Below, piece after piece: positions 16,006 to 24,678 of a stretch of 64,000 nt of DNA (position 1 is its first letter; every line of letters starts with the position of its first letter). This stretch comes from Halodesulfurarchaeum formicicum. GTDB taxonomy: Archaea; Halobacteriota; Halobacteria; Halobacteriales; Halobacteriaceae. Position numbers and translations under genes: made by a program. The notes below the pieces were generated by a model that saw nothing but the letters and a program-made list of their open reading frames with translations, made no database searches and had not been told where the DNA came from. Where the stretch lies: contig NZ_CP016804.1 in NCBI RefSeq assembly GCF_001886955.1, positions 496,001 through 560,000 on the forward strand. The letters are read 5' to 3'.

Positions 16006-16679
16006 TGTTTCACCGTTTCGAACGTCGCTCCGGCCAGCACGCCGATCGTGGCCCCGACCGGGAGCCCCAGGTTGAGCGGCAAGCCCGCGCCAATCACCGC
16101 GACGCTCCCACCGACGAATGCTGCGGCCATTGTCGCCGAATCCTCCACGGCGGGAACAAGCAGTGCGAGAAAGACCAGCGGGACGGTGAAATCGAGCCCC
16201 CAGGAGTCGGGGACCCCGGCCCCGAGGAGGGCCCCCGCGACGGTCATCACCTGCCAGACGAGCCAGATCGGCATCGCGACGCCGACGTAGTAGGACACCC
16301 GGTCGACGTCCGGCCCGTTCTCGAAACGGGCGATCGAGAGGGCGTAGGCCTGGTCGGTGAGGACGTAGGCCAGCCCACCCTTCAGGCGGGCCCCGAGGTC
16401 CCGGAAGTGTGGGGCGATCGAGGCGGAGTACATGAGCATTCGGAGGTTGATAATTGCCGCCGTCGAGATGACGACCACGAGGGGCGCATCCGTCCGCAGC
16501 AGTTCGAGTGCGGCGAGCTGGGCGGCTCCCGCGAAGACCAGGACGGACATCCCGATGGCCAGTTCGAGATCCAGGCCGGCGTTCGCGGCCGCGACTCCGA
16601 CAACCAGGCCGAAGGGTGCGATACCAAGCAACAGCGGGGCGACGTCCCTGACGCCACGGCGGAGATCTGCAGTGTGCAT
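16002..16679 (-). CDS. azlC: AzlC-type branched-chain amino acid permease
   Basis: The protein is 225 aa from the ATG at 16679 (MHTADLRRGVRDVAPLLLGI). Conserved AzlC features include FGLVVGVAAANAGLD, FAGAAQLAALELL and LTDQAYALS, with six or seven hydrophobic helices. It pairs with AzlD downstream. A TATA-like CCTTTAAC (minus strand, near 16720) sits about 40 bases upstream. The left end of an IS element begins only about 60 bases upstream of the start, so upstream control may have been altered. Confidence 0.9.
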   Translation of the reverse strand: MHTADLRRGVRDVAPLLLGIAPFGLVVGVAAANAGLDLELAIGMSVLVFAGAAQLAALELLRTDAPLVVVISTAAIINLRMLMYSASIAPHFRDLGARLKGGLAYVLTDQAYALSIARFENGPDVDRVSYYVGVAMPIWLVWQVMTVAGALLGAGVPDSWGLDFTVPLVFLALLVPAVEDSATMAAAFVGGSVAVIGAGLPLNLGLPVGATIGVLAGATFETVKQ

Positions 16680-16768
16680 CGAATCGACTGTGTTGCTCGG
16701 GTAGTGGCCGGCCGGCACGTTAAAGGACGTGATCTACAGGCGGAACAGGCCGAGTGCCTCGGGGTCGT

Positions 16769-16813
16769 ACGGAAATCTTCGATTTCCGTGATGACGAGAA
16801 TCGGAGATTCTCG
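16769..16813. repeat. Tandem subterminal hairpins at IS left end
   Basis: ACGGAAATC and GATTTCCGT form a perfect 9-bp stem with a TTC loop (16769-16789). CGAGAATC and GATTCTCG form a perfect 8-bp stem with a GGA loop (16795-16813). HUH transposases of this family bind subterminal palindromes, and these lie just beyond the tnpA 3' end, where the left-end recognition hairpin is expected. Two in tandem is more than the single hairpin usually described. Confidence 0.6.
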
Positions 16814-16850
16814 AACCACTTGACCCTGAGGGTGAAGGCCGTAAGCTCGG

Positions 16851-17249
16851 CTAAACGTGTTCCGTTCGCTCGATGTACTGTTCAATCGTGCTGGTCGAAA
16901 CATCACCAGCCGTCCCGACGTAGTACGATTCCTCCCAGAACCCACCGCCCCACAGGTATTCCTGTAATAGAGGTTTGTGCTGTTGCCACATCTCTCCTGC
17001 TGTAATGCTCTTGACTGCCCGTACAATCTCGCTCGGGGCGTGTTTGGGATGTGCCGACAGAAACAGGTGTACGTGGTCGGGTGAGATGTGCAACGACAGA
17101 ATCTCGTAGTTGTACTCGTCGCACACCGCTCGAAAACTCGATTCCAGTGAATCTTCTATCACACCCAGTATTGGGTGTCGATACTTCGGACACCACACAA
17201 AGTGGTAGTTGACGTTGTATACCGTGTGGTTTGACCGTTTCTCGCCCAT
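16851..17249 (-). CDS. tnpA: IS200/IS605 transposase TnpA (HUH Y1)
   Basis: This 132 aa protein starts MGEKRSNHTVYNVNYHFVWC. The HUH motif is in SPDHVHLFLSAHP, and the nucleophile tyrosine is probably in STIEQYIERTE near the C-terminus, after the conserved GGFWEESYYVGTAGDVS. Length and motifs match active single-strand transposases. The ATG at 17249 is preferred over 17279 because the family begins there. It is divergent from the RHH-tnpB operon, which starts 57 bases away. Confidence 0.92.
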   Translation of the reverse strand: MGEKRSNHTVYNVNYHFVWCPKYRHPILGVIEDSLESSFRAVCDEYNYEILSLHISPDHVHLFLSAHPKHAPSEIVRAVKSITAGEMWQQHKPLLQEYLWGGGFWEESYYVGTAGDVSTSTIEQYIERTEHV

Positions 17250-17305
17250 ACAGACAGTGCGTGGACAAGATTTAAGCATTTCAGTGAATAAGCAATACGT
17301 GTGAG

Positions 17306-17443
17306 ATGACTAAACGACTCACCGTGGACTTCGAGGACAAGCTATACAAGGAGTTCTCGAAGCAATGCATCGACGCTGAGAAAACTAAGTCCGAAGTCGT
17401 GCGTGGACTCGTCCAAGACTGGCTCAACGAATCCGAAGAATGA
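17306..17443 (+). CDS. Ribbon-helix-helix protein encoded inside the IS element
   Basis: This 45 aa protein, MTKRLTVDFEDKLYKEFSKQ then EKTKSEVVRGLVQDWLNESE, has the beta strand-helix-helix pattern of RHH/CopG regulators. Its stop overlaps the tnpB ATG (ATGA, 17440-17443), so it is translationally coupled to tnpB. It sits in the tnpA-tnpB divergent promoter region, where it could repress both promoters. That role is inferred from fold and position. Confidence 0.82.
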   Translation: MTKRLTVDFEDKLYKEFSKQCIDAEKTKSEVVRGLVQDWLNESEE

Positions 17444-18717
17444 CCGACGTACAGACTCTCGTGAAGACGCTGGATTTCCAACTGAACATCCATAGTGACA
17501 ACGAGAGTCTGCTGGAAGACGCCACGCTCGAATCCCGGTGGGCGTACAACGAAACTATCCGTCTTGCCAAGCAGGGCGTTGACTGGGATGAAATCCCCGA
17601 CCGTGTGGCCGACGACGCCGACCTCGTGAAAAATACCACACAGCGCGTCGTTGCGAAAGCACTCGGCGCGATGGAAAACTACCACGAGTACGACGACTTC
17701 GGCCTGCCGAGCCACACCAAAGACGGCGCGTACCCGCTTCGAGCCAACTACGAAGAAGGCTACAACCTCACGCTCCGAGACGACGGTACTATCGAGTTCC
17801 GTATCAGTGCCAAACCGTACAAGCACGTCAATGGCGTGCTGGTGGGCGACGACACCCATCTCGACATTCTGCGGACGGCACTCGCTGGTGACGAGTGGTC
17901 CATCGGGACAGCCGAAGCCCTGTTCCACGACGGAACACCTGAGTTGCACGTCAATGTCACGAACACCGAGCGTACCGTCCGAGAGAAACAGGACTCTCGG
18001 ACAGTCATTGGCGTGGACGTGAACGAAGACAACATGGCACTGTCGGCACTGTCAGCAGAAGGCGTTGAGGATACGCTTGTCATTGACTTCCCCGAAATCA
18101 AGTTCGAGCGTCACCGCTACTTCACGATGCGAAAGCGGGTGCAGAACGCCGAGAAACCGAGTATGCACGATACGCTCGAAGGTCGGGAAGAACGGTTCGT
18201 CCGTGACCGACTCCACAAGGTGAGCCGTCACATCGTGGAATGGAGCCACCAGTTCGAGAAGCCGTGCATCGTCTTTGAAGACCTCAAAGAGATGCGCGAC
18301 AGTATCGACTACGGCACTCGGATGAACCGACGCCTGCACCACCTGCCGTTCCGTGCGCTCCAATACTACACGTCGTACAAAGCCGCTTTCGAGGGCGTGC
18401 CAACGGCGTGGATTGACCCTGAATACACGAGTCAGCAGTGTCCGATGTGCGGACACACAGAACGGGCGAACCGCCACAGAAAGCGGTTCAAGTGCCGGTC
18501 GTGCCAGCATCAGGACCACGCCGACCGAAGTGCGAGCGTCAACATCGCTGTGAAAGGTATCGAGAAGCATCAAGACTGGAATGTGCCTGCTCTCAACAGC
18601 CTTCCCCAAGTGCGGAAGGTGCGACGGCAGGCATCGGGGGCCGTGGACGCCCCGACCGTGACCTCGGATACCGCGAGAGGGCACCATCCCAATGGTATCC
18701 GAGGCGTGTCCGACTAA
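17440..18717 (+). CDS. tnpB: TnpB RNA-guided nuclease, catalytically complete
   Basis: The protein is 425 aa. The RuvC-like acids are all visible: D193 (IGVDVNEDN), E280 (CIVFEDLKEM) and D362 (DHADRSASVNIA). The zinc-ribbon cysteines are CPMC (334/337) and CRSC (352/355). TnpB uses a guide RNA from the element's right end to cut target DNA and promote IS retention. The 3' hairpin at 18728 would be part of that RNA, and the guide would read from about 18758. Inferred to be active from the intact motifs. Confidence 0.93.
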   Translation: MTDVQTLVKTLDFQLNIHSDNESLLEDATLESRWAYNETIRLAKQGVDWDEIPDRVADDADLVKNTTQRVVAKALGAMENYHEYDDFGLPSHTKDGAYPLRANYEEGYNLTLRDDGTIEFRISAKPYKHVNGVLVGDDTHLDILRTALAGDEWSIGTAEALFHDGTPELHVNVTNTERTVREKQDSRTVIGVDVNEDNMALSALSAEGVEDTLVIDFPEIKFERHRYFTMRKRVQNAEKPSMHDTLEGREERFVRDRLHKVSRHIVEWSHQFEKPCIVFEDLKEMRDSIDYGTRMNRRLHHLPFRALQYYTSYKAAFEGVPTAWIDPEYTSQQCPMCGHTERANRHRKRFKCRSCQHQDHADRSASVNIAVKGIEKHQDWNVPALNSLPQVRKVRRQASGAVDAPTVTSDTARGHHPNGIRGVSD

Positions 18718-18727
18718 TCCACGGGAA

Positions 18728-18750
18728 GCCTCGGGGCTTGACCCCGAGGC
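18728..18750 (+). repeat. IS right-end hairpin (TnpB guide-RNA scaffold region)
   Basis: GCCTCGGGG and CCCCGAGGC form a perfect 9-bp stem with a CTTGA loop, 10 bases after the tnpB stop. Right-end hairpins at this place in IS605-type elements serve TnpA recognition and form the scaffold end of the TnpB-associated RNA. The same type of hairpin is found at the right end of the second tnpB element (39981-40003). Confidence 0.7.
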
Positions 18751-18799
18751 GGTTCACTCGACCCGGAGGTCTTTAGGCGTCCCTCGATTAGAACTCTCT

Positions 18800-19321
18800 A
18801 TGCGCCTGTTCCGGTCGAGTGAGCTCCTCGGCATCGCGAGAGAGACGATGGAGTTCACCCTCGAGGCCTGTGAGGCGACCCATCCCAACGAGTACATGGG
18901 CTTTCTCCGGGCTGAAGACGCCAGCAAACTGGGCCTCGACCGGACCGGCCAGGTCATCACGGACGTGCTTGTGATTCCCGGTACGGAGTCCAGTCCGGTG
19001 AGCGCCTCGGTCCGCTCTCACATGAAGCCAAACGACATGCGATCGGTCGGATCGGTCCATTCACACCCAAACGGCGTCCTCCAGCCGAGCGACGCCGACC
19101 TGGCCACGTTCGGGCAGGGCCAGGTCCACATCATCGTCGGCGCGCCCTACGGCTGGGGGGACTGGAAGGTCTTCGACAACGACGGCCGGCAGACCACCCT
19201 TGAGGTCCTCGACATCGAACTCCCCGAGGAGCACTTCTTCGATTTCACCCAGGCGGAGATCGACGCCGAACTGGCCGCTGAAGGCCGGCTGGACGAGGCG
19301 GATCGGGATGATCGCCACTGA
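18800..19321 (+). CDS. JAMM/MPN-family metalloprotease
   Basis: The protein is 173 aa. The zinc site HSHPNGVLQPSDAD (H87, H89, D100) with E31 (HPNEYMGFL) matches the JAMM+ motif of Rpn11-like isopeptidases. In haloarchaea such enzymes (HvJAMM1/2 of Haloferax) remove ubiquitin-like SAMP proteins from conjugates or mature sulfur carriers. Which of these applies here is not shown. It starts 43 bases after the right end of the IS605 element. The C-terminus is acidic, ending EADRDDRH. Confidence 0.85.
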   Translation: MRLFRSSELLGIARETMEFTLEACEATHPNEYMGFLRAEDASKLGLDRTGQVITDVLVIPGTESSPVSASVRSHMKPNDMRSVGSVHSHPNGVLQPSDADLATFGQGQVHIIVGAPYGWGDWKVFDNDGRQTTLEVLDIELPEEHFFDFTQAEIDAELAAEGRLDEADRDDRH

Positions 19322-19322
19322 G

Positions 19323-19514
19323 CTACTGACCGCTTTTCCTGGGCGAAAACTCCGTCGTCACTGGCCGAACGGTGATGCCGCCCTCGGGTGAAGCGACCAC
19401 CAGGACACGGCTGTCCCGTTCGAGTTGACAGGCCTCGAAGACCGCCTCGTCGAGTTCGATGGTCCCGTCGGCATCGATTTCGTGCACGCCGATCATCGTC
19501 CGCTCTGCTGTCAT
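19323..19514 (-). CDS. AbrB/SpoVT-like small DNA-binding protein
   Basis: From the ATG at 19514 the protein is 63 aa: MTAERTMIGVHEIDADGTIE then LDEAVFEACQLERDSRVLVV. This is a swapped-hairpin AbrB-like pattern (conserved strand, D-x-x-G, hydrophobic helix, VLVVA). A GTG at 19556 overlapping the stop of the HPP-Usp gene (GTGA) is an alternative start giving 77 aa. It is the downstream partner of that gene and may regulate it. The domain call is moderate because the family is short and divergent. Confidence 0.6.
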   Translation of the reverse strand: MTAERTMIGVHEIDADGTIELDEAVFEACQLERDSRVLVVASPEGGITVRPVTTEFSPRKSGQ

Positions 19515-19552
19515 GGCCCGAGATTGTGCCGGGAGCCCCATCTGCGTGCCGA

Positions 19553-20986
19553 TCACCCACGATGAACCAGCGCGATGTCGGCCTCGACTTCGGTGAGGTG
19601 CTGGAAGGTCGGCGGCGAGAGGATCCGGGAGGCGACCGACCGGTCCGTACTCGATCCCACGAAGACCACGTCGTAGTACCTGGCGTTGTGCTCCAGAAAT
19701 CGTCCGACTGGCCCCCGGGCGACCCGGGTCTCGATGCTCGAATCGAAGGAGTCGACCAGTTCAGCGAGCATGGTTTCGGCCTCCCGGCGTCGTTCGCGTT
19801 CCTCGATGGTGTGGGCGACACTCACCCGTTCGGGGGCAGTGGCGATCCGGGTGGCAAAGTCGATCATCGCGCGGGAGGTCTTCCCGGGACCTCTGACGAG
19901 GACGAGGATCCGACTCCAGCTCGTCGCCTCCTCGGCGGCGTGAAAGGCGATCGCGTCGATGTCGCCGCTGAAGATCCCCACGAGGTAATCGGTCGGATCG
20001 GCCAGCGCGCCCTCGTGGCTGGTGACGATCAGATCACAGTTCAGGGCCGCGGCCGCGGCGCGGATGCCCTCCGGGTCGTCCGGTTCTCCCGGCTCGATGG
20101 CCACCTCACAGGGGACATCGACGGTGTCCTCGATGGCGGTGCGAACCTGGTTGACCGCGGCGATATCCGGGGTGGGTGTCCGTGGGTCTTCGCCCTCGGC
20201 ACCGGGTACTGGCACCATGGTCGGTTCAAGTTCGAATTGTGGGGCTGGAAGCTCCTGTCTTGGAGAGGCGCGGTAGAGGACGACCGTTCCAGCCTCGTGT
20301 GCCGCGGCGAGGAGCGCTCCGAACTGCCCAGTCTCCGCGTCCGCGAGACGGTCACGAACTGGGATGAGTACTCGATCGTCGCTCGTGACCGTGCGGTAGA
20401 GAAACTGGCCCCGCTGCTCGTAGATCCGGTCGTGCCAGACCAGGTAGACCCCGGCGACAAGGGAACTGGACAGGCCGATCGCGATGACGTAGGTCAAATT
20501 GGTGCCGGCCACCAGTGCCAGAAGCGCCGCGGAGAAGGCCACCGGCACTTCGAGCTTCAGCGCCCACGTTGTGAGCGTGGTGAGCGCCACGGCGAGGGCT
20601 GTCGCGCCGGCGTGGACCTCCATCTCTCCCGGCGGCACCGTATACCAGAGCGCCGTGGCGATCTTGAGCGCGACCCAGCCGGAGAACGCACCCAGGGTCA
20701 TCCCACCGACAAAGCGTCGGGGTTCGGCATAGATGCTCTCCGGGTTGGCAAAGAGGGTGTAGGTGCCCGAGGCCAGCGGTGGGTAGATGACGAACGGAAG
20801 CAAGGAGATGGAATTCGAGAGGAACGTAAGCCCGGCCAGGAGGAGCGGGACGACGAACAGGACCATCAGGTGCAGGAGGATGTCGGTGCTGGTCACTCGC
20901 TGGCGGGCCGCCTCGAGCAACCGACGGCCGATCGCTCGCTTTGCTTCCCGCAACTCCGGCTCTCCCCATCGCTCCCCGCGTGCCAT
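19553..20986 (-). CDS. HPP-type membrane protein fused to UspA-like domains
   Basis: This 477 aa protein has an N-terminal HPP-like four-helix membrane region from about residue 40 to 170, with LLPFVIYPPLASGTYTLFA, GGMTLGAFSGWVALK and LKLEVPVAFSAALLAL. Two Usp-like domains follow (SDDRVLIPVRDRLADAETG and SWSRILVLVRGPGKTSRAMI), ending YDVVFVGSSTDRSVASRIL. HPP proteins have been linked to nitrite uptake in chloroplasts. Here transport with stress or nucleotide sensing is only a hypothesis. The start at 20986 (MARGERWGEPELREA) is followed by an amphipathic basic stretch. Confidence 0.8.
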   Translation of the reverse strand: MARGERWGEPELREAKRAIGRRLLEAARQRVTSTDILLHLMVLFVVPLLLAGLTFLSNSISLLPFVIYPPLASGTYTLFANPESIYAEPRRFVGGMTLGAFSGWVALKIATALWYTVPPGEMEVHAGATALAVALTTLTTWALKLEVPVAFSAALLALVAGTNLTYVIAIGLSSSLVAGVYLVWHDRIYEQRGQFLYRTVTSDDRVLIPVRDRLADAETGQFGALLAAAHEAGTVVLYRASPRQELPAPQFELEPTMVPVPGAEGEDPRTPTPDIAAVNQVRTAIEDTVDVPCEVAIEPGEPDDPEGIRAAAAALNCDLIVTSHEGALADPTDYLVGIFSGDIDAIAFHAAEEATSWSRILVLVRGPGKTSRAMIDFATRIATAPERVSVAHTIEERERRREAETMLAELVDSFDSSIETRVARGPVGRFLEHNARYYDVVFVGSSTDRSVASRILSPPTFQHLTEVEADIALVHRG

Positions 20987-21170
20987 ACGCCCGGAGTGTG
21001 GGGGGCGGGCAGTTGAACGCACCGATCGTCGGCGATAATCAGCGACTAACTGAATTGTTAGGTATCTCCTTATCCCGGCGATACCGGAACCGGACCCATT
21101 TAAGCAATGGGCCCGTAGGTAGCAGTGATTGCTCTGAGGCCCAGCGCCGACCTCGGGGTAACGGGTACAC

Positions 21171-21740
21171 ATGACTGGTCAGGTATTCCGACTTTCCGCG
21201 TCGTTCGAACTCCCGCTCGAGGATCTCGAGGCCTATCTCGAGGATCCAGACCTTCCCCCGGAAATCGAATCCCTCGAGCGGACGAGACGAAACAACATCT
21301 TGCTCATCAAGGCCGTGGCCGCGGGGGACGGCGTGGGCAAGTACACGCCGACGGCCCAGCTCAAAGCGAGCATCGAGGAGAAACGCGTCTACGAGGAGGA
21401 GCCCCCACGGGGCCGCCGCTGGAACGCCCTCGACGAGGACGAGGAGATCCCGAGCGAACTCGTCACGATGGCCTCTTTCAGCGGGGACCGCGAGGCGGTC
21501 CTCCAGAACACGGCGCTGCAGTACGAGATGTTCACCGTTCTGCGTGACATCGCGTTGCTCGACACCGAGGGCACGCTCACCGCGATCACCGCGATCGATG
21601 GCACCCTCGAACCGCTGAAGATCGTCGACGGCGAGCCGACCGCCGCCACTGTCGAGGTCGTCGAGGAACCGGTCGAACCGGGCGGGGACGGCGAGGACGG
21701 CGGCGTCGACTGGCGAGAGAACCCCTACATTTCCGAGTAG
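21171..21740 (+). CDS. Conserved haloarchaeal protein (probably DUF7110)
   Basis: This 189 aa protein starts MTGQVFRLSASFELPLEDLE and includes RRNNILLIKAVAAGDGVGKY, LQYEMFTVLRDIALL and an acidic end, DWRENPYISE. I recall near-identical relatives in many haloarchaea as a family of unknown function. There are no catalytic motifs. A TATA-like ATTTAAG (21098-21104) is about 70 bases upstream. It precedes hisD but with 55 bases between them. Confidence 0.8.
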   Translation: MTGQVFRLSASFELPLEDLEAYLEDPDLPPEIESLERTRRNNILLIKAVAAGDGVGKYTPTAQLKASIEEKRVYEEEPPRGRRWNALDEDEEIPSELVTMASFSGDREAVLQNTALQYEMFTVLRDIALLDTEGTLTAITAIDGTLEPLKIVDGEPTAATVEVVEEPVEPGGDGEDGGVDWRENPYISE

Positions 21741-21795
21741 GCCCAACTCGGGGCCGATGCCAACCGTTTTCCTGCCGCCCTTCGAGAAGACAGGT

Positions 21796-23073
21796 ATGCA
21801 ACTGTCGCCGATGCAGCTTTCGGATCTGGATGCCGATCGTCGGGCCGCGCTCGTCGATCGGGATTCCGGGGTCGAGGCCGAACGGGAGACCGTCCGGGAG
21901 ATCATCGAACAGGTCAGAGCCGACGGCGACGCCGCACTCAAGGAATTGAGCAGTCGCTTCGACGGCGTCGAGGTCGAGTCGATCGAGGTCACAGCGCGAA
22001 TCGACGAGGCGGGTTCGGCACTGGATTCCGACATCAAAGCAGCGATCGAAACCGCCGCCGCGAACATCCGCGAGTTCCACGCCGCGGAGGTGCCGGAGGA
22101 CTGGCGTGCGGATTTTGACGGCCGGGAACTGGGTCGTCGGTTCCGGCCCCTCGATCGAGTCGGGATCTACGCCCCGGGTGGGACCGCCGCGTACCCGTCG
22201 AGCGTGCTCATGGGTGTGATTCCCGCGAAGGTCGCCGGGGTCGAGGAGGTCGTGGTCGCGACGCCGCCGGCCGAGGAGATCCACCCGGCGACCCTCTACG
22301 CGGCCGACGTCGCTGAGGCCGATGCGGTCTACCAGATCGGTGGGGCACAGGCCATCGCGGCGCTGGCTTACGGAACCGAGTCGGTGGAACCAGTTCAGAA
22401 GATCGCCGGGCCCGGCAATCGGTTCGTGACCGCGGCGAAGGCCGAAGTCCAGGGCGACGCGGCGATCGACTTCCTGGCGGGCCCCAGTGAACTGCTCGCG
22501 ATCGCCGACGACACCGCCGATCCGGCCGCCGTGGCGGCGGACATGCTCGCCCAGGCCGAGCACGATCCCGACTCCTCGGTGGTCGCCATCACGGACGACG
22601 CGGCGGTCGCTGATTCCATCCGGGCCGCGATCGACGCCCAGATCCCGGAGCGTAATCGGGCAGAAACCATCGAGGCGGCCCTGGATGGCGCTCAATCCGC
22701 GATCCTCGTCGCCGATTCGCTGTCGGCGGCCGCGACCTTCGCCGAGGCCTATGCGGCCGAGCACCTCTCGATCCAGACGGCCGACGACGAGGCGGTACTC
22801 GATGCCATCGATAGCGCTGGCTCGGTGTTCCTGGGCCATCAGACGCCGGTGGCTGCTGGGGACTACGCGACTGGGACGAACCACGTCCTGCCGACCGGTG
22901 GCCAGGCGAAAATCGTCGGTGGGCTCTCCGTCGATACCTTCCTTCGGGCGACGACCGTCCAGCGACTGGACGAGGATTCACTCTCGGGACTCGCCGACAC
23001 GATTCGGACCCTCGCGACGACCGAGGGACTCGACGCCCACGAGGCGAGTGTCTCGGTCCGGCTCGAGGACTGA
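21796..23073 (+). CDS. hisD: Histidinol dehydrogenase
   Basis: The protein is 425 aa from the ATG at 21796 (MQLSPMQLSDLDADRRAALV). Family signatures are visible: GIYAPGGTAAYPSSVLMG, IGGAQAIAALAYGTESV, KIAGPGNRFVTAAKAEVQG, IDFLAGPSELL and the active-site region YAAEHLSIQT. It oxidises histidinol to histidine in two NAD+-dependent steps with a zinc ion. It is full length. It is convergent with the dodecin gene, which begins directly at its stop. Confidence 0.96.
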   Translation: MQLSPMQLSDLDADRRAALVDRDSGVEAERETVREIIEQVRADGDAALKELSSRFDGVEVESIEVTARIDEAGSALDSDIKAAIETAAANIREFHAAEVPEDWRADFDGRELGRRFRPLDRVGIYAPGGTAAYPSSVLMGVIPAKVAGVEEVVVATPPAEEIHPATLYAADVAEADAVYQIGGAQAIAALAYGTESVEPVQKIAGPGNRFVTAAKAEVQGDAAIDFLAGPSELLAIADDTADPAAVAADMLAQAEHDPDSSVVAITDDAAVADSIRAAIDAQIPERNRAETIEAALDGAQSAILVADSLSAAATFAEAYAAEHLSIQTADDEAVLDAIDSAGSVFLGHQTPVAAGDYATGTNHVLPTGGQAKIVGGLSVDTFLRATTVQRLDEDSLSGLADTIRTLATTEGLDAHEASVSVRLED

Positions 23074-23283
23074 TCAGGCCTCGGGCTCTTCGAGTTCGAA
23101 GGCGACCTCCAGTTCGACCTGGTACTGTCGGCCCTCGACGGAGGCGACCTCGACGCCCATCTCGGTTACTTCGGCCCACATGACGTTGTCGAGTGTCATC
23201 TCCGCCCGGTCGACGGCGTTGTCGGCGGCGGCTTCGAAACTCTCCTCGCTCGTCCCGGTCAGGGTGATCTTCTTGAAGACCAT
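23074..23283 (-). CDS. Dodecin flavoprotein
   Basis: This 69 aa protein, [20 protein letters not shown] then [20 protein letters not shown], matches dodecin, with the conserved Trp (NVMWAEV) that stacks on flavin and a terminal strand [11 protein letters not shown]. Haloarchaeal dodecin is a dodecamer that stores riboflavin/lumichrome. The ATG at 23283 gives the family length; an in-frame start at 23307 is probably not used. Confidence 0.93.
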   Translation of the reverse strand: MVFKKITLTGTSEESFEAAADNAVDRAEMTLDNVMWAEVTEMGVEVASVEGRQYQVELEVAFELEEPEA

Positions 23284-23344
23284 CGAGTGAGTGTATGGTT
23301 TGATCACCGATAAAACTACGCGCCGGTGAGGGGGTTCGGGACTG

Positions 23345-23998
23345 TCAGCTTCGCGAGAGATGTCCCGCCAGCATCGCGGTCATGGCGTCGACACGTGTGC
23401 TCCCGAGGATGCCGACGAGCACCGCTCCCACCACGTCAAAGATCAAATCAAGCATAGTGTCGCCGACCCCGTACTGGGTGAGCACGGGTTCCGCGCCGAG
23501 CCACAGGGAGAGTTCGGCGATCACGAACTCCGCGACCTCCCAGAGCACGCCGAAGGCGATCACCAGGACGACGATGAGCGCGAACTCGAATCGTCGCGGG
23601 AACTCGACGTTCTCGACGTGTCCCTGGAGGGCCCGAACGGTTGCGTAGCCCGCCCCGGCCACGAGCGAGGCCGAGACCATGTGTGTGAGGTGGTCCCACC
23701 ACCACACCGACTGATAGACGTTCTGCTCCATACCCGGCAAGCCGACCGCACCGAGCGTGTGTAAGAACACCGCTGCGGTGATCCAGAGGGTCAATGCTGG
23801 GTCCATCGGGAGTTGGTAGTCACGGCTGATGATCGCGGGAAGGGTCGTTATCACCAGCCCCAGCGTCGAGTTTACGATGATACCCACGTCGATCTCGTAG
23901 AGTCCGACGAAGAGAAAGCCCACGAGAGAGAGCTGCATGAGTCGACTGATCTGGGCCTGCCGTTTTCGGTCGATGCCCAGGCGCTCGCGGATTTTCAT
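23345..23998 (-). CDS. Multi-TM protein, DUF2238/YjdF-like
   Basis: This 217 aa protein has about five to six hydrophobic helices. The motifs [31 protein letters not shown] and [20 protein letters not shown] resemble the DUF2238/YjdF inner-membrane family, with His and Asp/Glu in membrane helices. Function is unknown. Its ATG (23998) overlaps the stop of the next membrane gene (ATGA), so the two probably act together. Confidence 0.75.
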   Translation of the reverse strand: MKIRERLGIDRKRQAQISRLMQLSLVGFLFVGLYEIDVGIIVNSTLGLVITTLPAIISRDYQLPMDPALTLWITAAVFLHTLGAVGLPGMEQNVYQSVWWWDHLTHMVSASLVAGAGYATVRALQGHVENVEFPRRFEFALIVVLVIAFGVLWEVAEFVIAELSLWLGAEPVLTQYGVGDTMLDLIFDVVGAVLVGILGSTRVDAMTAMLAGHLSRS

Positions 23999-24639
23999 TC
24001 GATCGCCTCCGCGATTTCCGGGGGGAGGCGGCTCCGGCCGGCGGCGAGTCGTCTGAAGTACCACGCGAAGATGAACCCGGCAAACAGGCCGGCCAGCGTT
24101 GCGCCCACGAAGTCCCACATCAGCGCCTCCAGCGCGATCTGCTCGACGGCCGGGGTGACCGGTGGCGGTGTCGGGTACACCATCGTCGTCCCCAGGAAGA
24201 TATCGGAGAGCCACCTGAGTACGGCCCAGATGCCCGCGGTCGCCATCGTGGTGACGCCCACGAAGATCACGGCGAACCAGGTAGTCATGCGGACCGGCGT
24301 GAACACGTCCAGGTCCACCGCAACTACCAGGGCCACTGCCGCGACCCCCAGGTAGGCCGCGATGGTCCCGAGGAGGCCGCCGAAGAATCCACGGACGAAA
24401 AGCGGGAGGATCACGAGCCCCAGCACCTCCCAGGGCAACATAACCAGCGGGTTTCGGAACGTGAGTGGCGGAAAGATCGCGAGCCCGAGGACGATCACGG
24501 CGATTGCCACCCAGACCCAGTCCGCGTCGATCGCACTCTTGGTTCCCACGAGCGCGATCGCCAGGAGCAGGAGCCAGCCCAGCGCGGCGTTGAGGCGCGT
24601 CTCGCTCATCACCGCAGCGAGCTCACCGGTTCGTGCCAT
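23995..24639 (-). CDS. Integral membrane protein, unknown function
   Basis: This 214 aa protein has about six hydrophobic segments, for example ALGWLLLLAIALVGTKSAID, VAIAVIVLGLAIFPPLTFR and FVGATLAGLFAGFIFAWYFR. It shares short features with its downstream partner (a conserved MWDFVGATLAG with charged residues). A start at 24609 (MSETRLNAALG) is possible. Translational coupling suggests a two-component membrane complex; I recognise no known family. Confidence 0.65.
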   Translation of the reverse strand: MARTGELAAVMSETRLNAALGWLLLLAIALVGTKSAIDADWVWVAIAVIVLGLAIFPPLTFRNPLVMLPWEVLGLVILPLFVRGFFGGLLGTIAAYLGVAAVALVVAVDLDVFTPVRMTTWFAVIFVGVTTMATAGIWAVLRWLSDIFLGTTMVYPTPPPVTPAVEQIALEALMWDFVGATLAGLFAGFIFAWYFRRLAAGRSRLPPEIAEAIE

Positions 24640-24678
24640 TGGGTATCCTTCGCGTGGGACGGTTAGGAAAGCTTCGTC

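Larger units (their letters stand above)
16739..18757. mobile_element. IS200/IS605-family element (tnpA, RHH gene, tnpB)
   Basis: This is an intact-looking element with divergent tnpA (minus) and an RHH-tnpB operon (plus), inserted between azlC and the JAMM gene. The right end carries a 9-bp stem hairpin, GCCTCGGGG/CCCCGAGGC (18728-18750), ending near GGTTCAC. The left limit near 16739 is inferred because GGCGGAACAGGC there resembles the better-defined left end GGATGAACAGGC of the second element in this window. Two subterminal hairpins lie at 16769-16789 and 16795-16813. As expected for the family, no target duplication is seen. Confidence 0.75.

Noticed and set aside
19388-21016. 542-codon plus-strand ORF over the HPP-Usp gene
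   Set aside because: It is antisense to a protein with clear membrane helices and Usp domains; translation is Arg/Gly-rich and motif-free.
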